Notes under the pieces: model-generated
What the model saw: only the letters and a program-made list of their open reading frames with translations
Databases searched by the model: none
Told to the model about the DNA's origin: nothing
Made by a program: the position numbers and the translations under genes
In this document: positions 58,207 to 64,000 of the stretch, in pieces
How positions within the stretch are numbered: the first letter of the stretch is position 1
Layout of the letters: each line of letters opens with the position of its first letter
Assembly (NCBI RefSeq): GCF_017377395.1
Contig: NZ_CP061800.1
Span: 1,178,001 to 1,242,000 of the forward strand
DNA: 64,000 bases
Direction: 5' to 3'
Origin: Desulfonema magnum
GTDB taxonomy: Bacteria; Desulfobacterota; Desulfobacteria; Desulfobacterales; 4be13

Positions 58207-60843
58207 TTACCATAGTTTTCTAAGATACCATTTTTTAACTTTGGGCGGTAATATTCGGTTCGTCGGCTTTGCCCCGCTCGGATACTGGTCTTCCATTTTT
58301 TCTTCAAGCCTTTTCTGACGAAGTTCTGATTTTTCGATGTTGTCCAATAATTGTTCCACCTGAACTTCTTCAACGGAAATCTGACACGTCTGGGTCATTT
58401 TTCCTTTTTCTTCACATTTTAACAAAAAATTGTAATCAAAACGATATCTGCATCCGGGGCTACAGATACAGGGGATTTTTTCCTTGAAACGAATCTTTTT
58501 TATGGTCTTGTGAAGCGCTGCAAAATGAGAACGAATGAGCATCAGCAATTCCTGCTTGTTGGCACCGTAAATTTGGATTAACGCGATTTTGTCATATGGA
58601 TTGATTCTGACCATGGCCTGGCTCCCTCTGTATTTAAAATAAGCGCCTTCACGCCAACAGAGGTGTTTGCCCTCCCGCTGAATTAAAAAATCATGCATTC
58701 GCACAATCAGACGGGTAATCAGACCCGCAGGCAGGAATTCATAATGATATTCAAATTGCAGAAAATCCCGCGGGGGATGCCAATCGTATTCAGCTTCCCT
58801 CGAAGGCAGAAGTTCGGCTACAACATGACCATCCCCTCTGTCAATGGGAAAAGCCAGTTCAAATTTAGCCATCAGGCGCAAAATGGTCGCATATTTTTTC
58901 CGGGGATATAATTCCGGGTCTTTCCATATATTCGGCAGGTCCTTGTTGTACAGAATGCCGTTTCTTGCCTGAACCACTCGGGAATCCAAAACCTTGTAAA
59001 CCGCGTCCGTCCCCCATTCCGGCTTGAGGATAATTGTTTTTTTTAAAAGATCATCATCCTGAAAATGCAGAATGATTCCAAGATCATGCAGGTAATGACT
59101 CAGGGACCTGGCTTCATTTTCCTCAATGTCATATTGTGTGCAGCGATCCAGATACTCCTGATAAGGCATCTGATATCGGGTGTCTGTTTCCAGGGTTCTG
59201 CGGACAGACACCCAGGAAGGGGGCCAGAATGTTCCCATTAATGGCAGTTTCCACGCCTGCTTTCGGATAAAATTTTTCAGAGGAACCATGCCGGCACCGG
59301 TCTTCGCACTGACCCTTCCGGATACGACAAGCTGGGGGCATCGTTGTTTTAAGTCATTAAAATTTAAATGTTTGATCCGTTCATCGGATTTGTTCATTAC
59401 CAGCAGAATCGGGCTTTCTTCAGCAAAGGTTTCTATGGTTTTAAGCCAGTAGTCAATCCTGCCGTATTCTTCTTCCTGGCGCGCGTCCCAGACCAGAATA
59501 TAAAGAGACCGCTGGGTGAGGAAAAACTGATGCGTGGCATGGTAAATCTCCTGCCCTCCGAAATCCCAGACATTCAGAATCATCTGTGTTTCAAAATCAT
59601 CAGGTGCGCTTATCTCCCAGGGATGAATGTCAATTCCTTCCGTTGTGATCTGACCTTCCGAGTATTTATCCATGGTCAGCCGTCTCATCAGACAGGTTTT
59701 GCCCACTCCGCCCTGGCCCAGGATTAAAAGTTTGCCTTCATACAGGGTTTGCCCGCCCTTGCTCATTTTTTTGAAATAATCCACAATGGCAGGCAGTCCC
59801 TGACTGGCGATTTCCACGGGGGGCAACGTCAGAGGGTTGTCATCCACTTCAAGACGTTTCAGCTTTTCCAATTCGGCAATTTCCCTGGGCAGTTCGGTCA
59901 GCAGGTTAAAGCTTATATCAAGATAAAAAAGATTTTTAAGGTGAATAATTTGTCCGGGCAGTTCAATAAGCTGGTTGAAACCAATATAAAGATAGATGAG
60001 ACTTTTGAGTTCAAATATTTGTTTAGGAAATTCAACGAGCTGATTATAACTCAGATTGAGAAAAGTAAGATTCTTAAGCTCTGAAATTCTTCTGGGCAGT
60101 TTTATCAGAAGATTATTTTTTAAATCAAGCTGTTGGAGATTCGTAAGATGTGCAATTTCCTCGGGCAGTTCTGTGAGCCGGTTCTTCATTAAATAAAGCT
60201 GAGTGAGATTTCTAAGCTGCGCGATATTTCCGGGCAGTCTGCTCAGTTGGTTGCAATTTAAATTCAGTTGTCTGAGATTTTTGAGTTCTGCAATTTTTAC
60301 AGGAAGTTCCATTAACTTATTGTTTTTTAAATCAAGTTGTATAAGCTTTTTAAGTTCTGAAATTTCCAGGGGCAGTTCCCTGAGCTGATTGTTTTTTAAG
60401 TCAAGCTGCATGAGATTTTTAAGCTGTGTAATCTCTTTGGGTACTTTTGCCAGCTGATTGAAACTCAGATTAAGAAAAGTAAGATTTCCAAGCTGTGCAA
60501 ATTCTTCAGGTAATGCTTTCAGTTTGTTGTTACTTAAAGAAATTTGGGTGAGATTTCTGAGCCGCGCGATTTCTCTGGGCACTTGTGTCAGTTTGTTGTA
60601 GCTTAAATCAAGTATCCTGAGATTTTTGAGCTGCGCAATTTCTCCGGGAACCTCGGTCAGTTCATTGTAGCTTAAATCAAGTATTTTGAGATTGGTGAGC
60701 CGGGTTATTTTCTTTGGCAGTTTTTTAATTCCGCGTTTTGACAGATCGAGTTCGATGGTCTCCCTCCTTTCTGCTCGAGGCACATTTGATCTTTTTGGTT
60801 TTCTAATAAACAGCCCCTCTTTTACCTTGTTTTTTCTTAACAA
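58207..60843 (-). CDS. Roco protein 3 (LRR-Roc-COR GTPase)
   Basis: 878 residues from a TTG at 60843 without a clear ribosome-binding site, so the start is uncertain; similarity to the paralogues begins at RAERRETIELDLS (about 24). It has the longest repeat region of the three, about 14 leucine-rich repeats (30-340). Roc: G1 ILGQGGVGKTCLMRRL (about 374), G3 DFGGQE (about 429), G4 MNKSD (about 482). COR and the Cys block (PCICSPGCRYRFDYNFLLKCEEK, about 800) follow. The C-terminus is short, basic and without a membrane segment. It is the first gene of the Roco group in transcription order. Confidence 0.88.
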   Translation of the reverse strand: MLRKNKVKEGLFIRKPKRSNVPRAERRETIELDLSKRGIKKLPKKITRLTNLKILDLSYNELTEVPGEIAQLKNLRILDLSYNKLTQVPREIARLRNLTQISLSNNKLKALPEEFAQLGNLTFLNLSFNQLAKVPKEITQLKNLMQLDLKNNQLRELPLEISELKKLIQLDLKNNKLMELPVKIAELKNLRQLNLNCNQLSRLPGNIAQLRNLTQLYLMKNRLTELPEEIAHLTNLQQLDLKNNLLIKLPRRISELKNLTFLNLSYNQLVEFPKQIFELKSLIYLYIGFNQLIELPGQIIHLKNLFYLDISFNLLTELPREIAELEKLKRLEVDDNPLTLPPVEIASQGLPAIVDYFKKMSKGGQTLYEGKLLILGQGGVGKTCLMRRLTMDKYSEGQITTEGIDIHPWEISAPDDFETQMILNVWDFGGQEIYHATHQFFLTQRSLYILVWDARQEEEYGRIDYWLKTIETFAEESPILLVMNKSDERIKHLNFNDLKQRCPQLVVSGRVSAKTGAGMVPLKNFIRKQAWKLPLMGTFWPPSWVSVRRTLETDTRYQMPYQEYLDRCTQYDIEENEARSLSHYLHDLGIILHFQDDDLLKKTIILKPEWGTDAVYKVLDSRVVQARNGILYNKDLPNIWKDPELYPRKKYATILRLMAKFELAFPIDRGDGHVVAELLPSREAEYDWHPPRDFLQFEYHYEFLPAGLITRLIVRMHDFLIQREGKHLCWREGAYFKYRGSQAMVRINPYDKIALIQIYGANKQELLMLIRSHFAALHKTIKKIRFKEKIPCICSPGCRYRFDYNFLLKCEEKGKMTQTCQISVEEVQVEQLLDNIEKSELRQKRLEEKMEDQYPSGAKPTNRILPPKVKKWYLRKLW

Positions 60844-61717
60844 TATACAATGAATTGTAACAATAACGAGTTTGCTATTGAAAAATTGGGGACAAGCTTT
60901 TCATCATAATGTACCGTCATGATTTTCCTTCTTTTGATTTAAATCTTATAGGAAAGCAGGCGTTTTCCCTCAAAAATGATAATGTTAAATTCGGAGAGCT
61001 TATTCTCAAAATCTGTGCGGGAAGAAGGGAAGCCGCGTTCTCATAAGCACATAGGAGCCATGACCCGGGAGCCTCTATGGAATAATTACCCGGATTAGCA
61101 GCTGGCACAGGACCCGAATATTCGGTCATATTTTTCCGTATCCCATAATTTAAAAAAATTTTATCATCTTTTTTCACCAACAACAAGAAATTATATACAG
61201 CCATGAAAAAATTTTCATACCCGATCATAACAAATTAAATTTTTTAATAAATTTAGTTTTTAGGGGGGTATCCTCACGCTGACAGAATAATATGAATCAT
61301 CATTCATTTTTTCAAGGAGGAGTGCGTTCATATCCGGTCCGACACTTAAAAAGATGCCTCAAAGTTCTTGCCAATCATTTTTTTAGATGTTAATTTGTAT
61401 GAAGGTGTTAGGTGTTAGGTGTTAGGTGTCAGCACAAACTAAAACTTTCGTTTTTATCGCGAGCAACAGGCCACGGAGCGTTGTTTATAAATCAGTGTAC
61501 ATTTGATATGAAATATTTTTACAATGTGTTCAGGCCGAACAGGAAATTTTATAATTTCCCATAAAAGAAGCAAGAGATGTTTTCCCCTGATTCCTAATTT
61601 TCACTACAGGGATTTTGTATAAGAACAGGATGGTAAGAAGAAAAATTTTGCATTTTTCTTATAAATTCAGTTTGTTATCATATGTCCTTGTATTATTGGC
61701 TGAATTTTATAATTTTC
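60844..61717. other. Long AT-rich intergenic region
   Basis: No credible gene; a 103-residue minus-strand open frame at 60917-61228 has no signal peptide, motif or ribosome-binding site. H2 heptamers (GTGTTAG, about four copies) lie at 61402-61432, followed by a degenerate CTTTCGT... unit. It probably contains the promoters of Roco 3 (minus) and the glycosyltransferase (plus), which I cannot locate exactly. Confidence 0.5.
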
Positions 61718-61854
61718 GGCACTGGTTCCGTTCAATGGGAAAGCTCGTAAAAACAGATGGTTATATGAACAGACCAAAAGTCGGCCAAACTGCTGTTTTT
61801 TCAAACAAATTCGATAAATTTCCCTGAAAAATCCCATTGAACGGAACCAGTGCC
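61718..61854. mobile_element. MITE-like element, family E
   Basis: 137 bp with perfect 23-bp terminal inverted repeats (61718-61740 starting GGCACTGGTTCCGTTC, and its complement 61832-61854). No coding capacity. A 70-residue open frame overlapping it is an artefact. Confidence 0.82.
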
Positions 61855-61914
61855 TAATTTTCCAGACTGTAAAAAAATTCAAAATTTAAATATTTAGAGT
61901 GATAACAAACTGAT

Positions 61915-62667
61915 ATGTTTAAAGATAAAAAAGTCATCGTTGTCATGCCTGCTTATAATGCGGCACCGACCCTTCGTAAGACCTATGATGAGGTAATGGC
62001 GCAGGATATCGTTGATCTGGTGATTGTGGTGGATGATGCCAGCCGTGATGAAACCGTGGCCATTGCAAAAACCCTTCCGAACACAGTGGTTTATCCTCAT
62101 GAAACCAATCTGGGATACGGCGGTAATCAGAAATCGTGTTACAGGATAGCCCTTGAAGAGGGCGGTGATATCATTATCATGGTTCATCCGGATTATCAAT
62201 ATACTCCCCGGCTGATTCCGGCCATGGCATCCATGATCGGGAACGGGCTTTATCAATGTGTGCTGGGGTCCAGGATTCTCGGAGGCCATGCGTTAGGAGG
62301 CGGAATGCCTGTCTGGAAATATCTGGCAAACAGATTTCTCACGTTTGTCGAAAACATGCTTCTGGGCGCCAAGCTTTCCGAATATCACACAGGATACCGG
62401 GCATTTTCCCGGGAACTGCTGGAACAGCTGCCTCTTGAAGTCAATTCCGATGACTTTGTGTTTGATAATCAGATGCTCGCCCAGATTATCTGGTTTGGTC
62501 ATATCGTGGCCGAAGTCAGCTGCCCCACAAAATATTTCCCCGAAGCTTCATCCATAAACCTGTCACGAAGCATCAAATATGGTTTCGGATGTCTGGAAAC
62601 CGCGATGATCTTTTTTCTTTCAAAGATGGGGCTTGTTCGTTCAGTATTATTTCCTGCCAAACTGTGA
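61915..62667 (+). CDS. Family 2 glycosyltransferase (dolichol-phosphate-mannose-synthase-like)
   Basis: 250 residues. GT-A fold start KVIVVMPAYNAAPTLRKTYDEV, nucleotide-binding VVDDASRDET (about 42), TNLGYGGNQKSCYRIA (about 65), and the metal-binding DxD-like HPDYQY (about 85). The acceptor-side HTGYRAFSRELL and NSDDFVFDNQMLAQ (about 160-190) are typical of DPM1-like enzymes that transfer a sugar to a polyprenyl phosphate. No membrane segments are seen. The start has no clear ribosome-binding site. Its final codons and stop are partly repeated about 56 bp downstream. The next gene is a YfhO-like membrane protein, consistent with a surface glycan or glycosylation cluster. Confidence 0.9.
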   Translation: MFKDKKVIVVMPAYNAAPTLRKTYDEVMAQDIVDLVIVVDDASRDETVAIAKTLPNTVVYPHETNLGYGGNQKSCYRIALEEGGDIIIMVHPDYQYTPRLIPAMASMIGNGLYQCVLGSRILGGHALGGGMPVWKYLANRFLTFVENMLLGAKLSEYHTGYRAFSRELLEQLPLEVNSDDFVFDNQMLAQIIWFGHIVAEVSCPTKYFPEASSINLSRSIKYGFGCLETAMIFFLSKMGLVRSVLFPAKL

Positions 62668-62750
62668 CGTTGGCACTCCGGACGCTGATGATGACTCTCA
62701 ATTATTGCCTGCCAAACTGTAACTTTGGCACTCCGGAACGCTGATGAAAA
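62651..62750. repeat. Direct duplication of the glycosyltransferase gene end
   Basis: Two copies of CCTGCCAAACTG...TTGGCACTCCGG..CGCTGATGA about 56 bp apart. The first contains the last codons and TGA of the glycosyltransferase gene; in the second the stop position reads TAA. Confidence 0.8.
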
Positions 62751-62826
62751 AATCTCCTTGAATTTACAGAGGAATATTTGAAGGGACCGGGTAACTCCGT
62801 CCCGATTTTATAAAGGATCGCTGTAA

Positions 62827-64000
62827 ATGGAAGTCAGAAATTCAGGCTGGCGGATTAAGATATTGCCGATATGTTTTATATTTATCCTTACCATCATATT
62901 TTTTCATCCTGTTATTTTTCAGGGGAAAACATTTTATGCGTTTGACACGCTGTTGCAATATCTGCCCTGGTCCTCTGACGCGCCGCCTGATTTCAGGGCA
63001 AACAATACACTGATAACAGATCCGGTCAATGTTTTTTATCCGTATTATAATCTTATTAAAAAGTGCATCCGTTCAGGAACGCTTTGCTTTTGGAAAGATT
63101 ATATTCTTTGCGGTATTCCGACATCTCCGACAGGAAATCCCATTATATTCTTTTTTTATCTTCTTTTTTCCGAATCATCTGCCCACGATCTGCTGTTATG
63201 GCTTCATTTGTTCGGGGCAGGCTTGTTTATGTTCCTATACCTCACAGAAACGGGGCTGAGAACCTGCTCTGCTCTGATGGGTGCAATTGTCTGGATGTTC
63301 AACGGATATGTAATGGTATGGTTTGAATTCCAGAATATCATCATCCTGGCCCCCTCATTGGCAGCTTCCCTGTATTATTTTGAACGCTGGCTGAAAACAA
63401 GAGCCATACTTTACTGTCTCTGCGTTTCCTGTGCGCTCGCACTGTCAATATCTGTCGGCTGCGCCCAGCCCAATATATACCAGTTCATTTTTGCCTGTTC
63501 TTATTTTATTTTTCGATATGTATGGATGAGAAGAAACCATGCTGATTTCAGAAAAGCAGGCAGACATGAATTAATAAGCTTGGGACTGGCAATTTTTATG
63601 GGAATACTTATATGTTCAAACTTTTTATTTGCCAATATCTCCACGCTTCATGAAGGCTCACATCGTCAGGGATTCTCGTTTGAAGAACTTTATAAGCACA
63701 CAGGAAAACTTCCTCCCAAATATCTGACAACCCTTATATATCCTGATTTCTTCGGAAGTCCTGCGGGTAACAGAATAAGTTTCCCTCCGAAAATCAGAGG
63801 CGCACAACCTTATAACAACTATAATGAATTGTGCATATATTTCGGAATCATACCGCTTTTCCTTATACTTACCTGCCTTCCCTGTTTATTAAAACGTAAA
63901 GAATATATACCCTTTTATTTTTTTACTGCTCTTATCACCCTGACAATGGCAATGGGAAGCATTCTTTATTATCCGCTGGCAAAATTTATTCCGGGTCTGA
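62827..64000 (+). CDS. YfhO-like polytopic membrane protein (3' end outside window)
   Basis: 391 codons are open from the ATG at 62827 (AAAGGA 9 bases upstream) to the window edge, with no stop. The start shows one membrane segment followed by the family hallmark: PVIFQGKTFYAFDTLLQYLPW (about 30-50), then FYPYYNLIKKCIRSGTLCFWKD (about 75-97) and ILCGIPTSPTGNP. Many further membrane segments follow, with a large loop containing YPDFFGSP (about 303). YfhO-family proteins are large membrane proteins thought to be GT-C-type glycosyltransferases acting on polyprenyl-linked sugars, which fits the DPM1-like gene just upstream. Confidence 0.85.
   Translation, partial: MEVRNSGWRIKILPICFIFILTIIFFHPVIFQGKTFYAFDTLLQYLPWSSDAPPDFRANNTLITDPVNVFYPYYNLIKKCIRSGTLCFWKDYILCGIPTSPTGNPIIFFFYLLFSESSAHDLLLWLHLFGAGLFMFLYLTETGLRTCSALMGAIVWMFNGYVMVWFEFQNIIILAPSLAASLYYFERWLKTRAILYCLCVSCALALSISVGCAQPNIYQFIFACSYFIFRYVWMRRNHADFRKAGRHELISLGLAIFMGILICSNFLFANISTLHEGSHRQGFSFEELYKHTGKLPPKYLTTLIYPDFFGSPAGNRISFPPKIRGAQPYNNYNELCIYFGIIPLFLILTCLPCLLKRKEYIPFYFFTALITLTMAMGSILYYPLAKFIPGL

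Noticed and set aside
60917..61228. 103-residue minus-strand open frame
   Set aside because: Low-complexity composition, no motif, no convincing start. Lies in a repeat-rich AT-rich gap.
61615..61827. 70-residue plus-strand open frame
   Set aside because: Runs into the family E inverted-repeat element.

Overview
The window looks like a chromosomal segment of a delta-type (Desulfobacterota, Desulfobacterales-like) Gram-negative bacterium. This is inferred from the mix of long Roco and CHAT proteins, dockerin-type secreted proteins, an exosortase, an RND pump, and very dense intergenic repeats. I saw no tRNA, rRNA or CRISPR array. Codon and base composition are fairly even, except for an AT-rich patch inside the type III methyltransferase gene.

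Layout. 1-3.6 kb: end of an unknown membrane protein, a TPR lipoprotein and an exosortase. 4.1-9.8 kb (minus strand): a putative envelope-signalling set made of a lipoprotein with a CsgG/FlgO-like domain, an ECF-type sigma factor, a zinc-finger (zf-HC2) protein and a membrane-anchored CHAT protease-like protein. 10.5-19 kb: an outer-membrane FadL-like protein, a small secreted protein, a 1916-residue modular secreted protein (beta-helices, cadherin-like and LamG-like domains) and a dockerin-type protein. 19-20.4 kb: non-coding, with a guaA 3' remnant and repeats. 20.4-29.9 kb: a type III restriction-modification island with an extra SNF2-type helicase and a DUF4391-like protein. 30-31.4 kb: an IS1-like element next to a beheaded RelE/ParE-type toxin gene with its putative antitoxin. 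31.8-33.7 kb: a CHASE2-like protein and a secreted partner. 34-42.5 kb (minus): a tripartite RND efflux system with two paralogous TetR regulators and a solute-binding-protein-like gene. 43-47.9 kb: CBS-pair protein, universal stress protein, MFS transporter, thiol peroxidase and PilZ protein. 48.1-60.8 kb (minus): a small unknown protein, a 1148-residue fusion of a periplasmic ligand-binding domain with an MscS channel and a cyclic-nucleotide-binding domain, then three paralogous Roco (LRR-Roc-COR) GTPases. 61.9-64 kb: a GT2 glycosyltransferase and the start of a YfhO-like membrane protein that runs off the window.

Two themes run through the window. The first is signalling across the envelope: CHAT/sigma, ligand-binding-MscS-CNBD, Roco, CHASE2 and PilZ proteins. 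The second is repeat invasion. At least three unrelated 7-bp tandem-repeat families sit at gene 3' ends, in several cases supplying stop codons or terminal residues. At least five families of short inverted-repeat (MITE-like) elements and several hairpin families fill most gaps. All functions are inferred from sequence motifs by eye; no database search was run.
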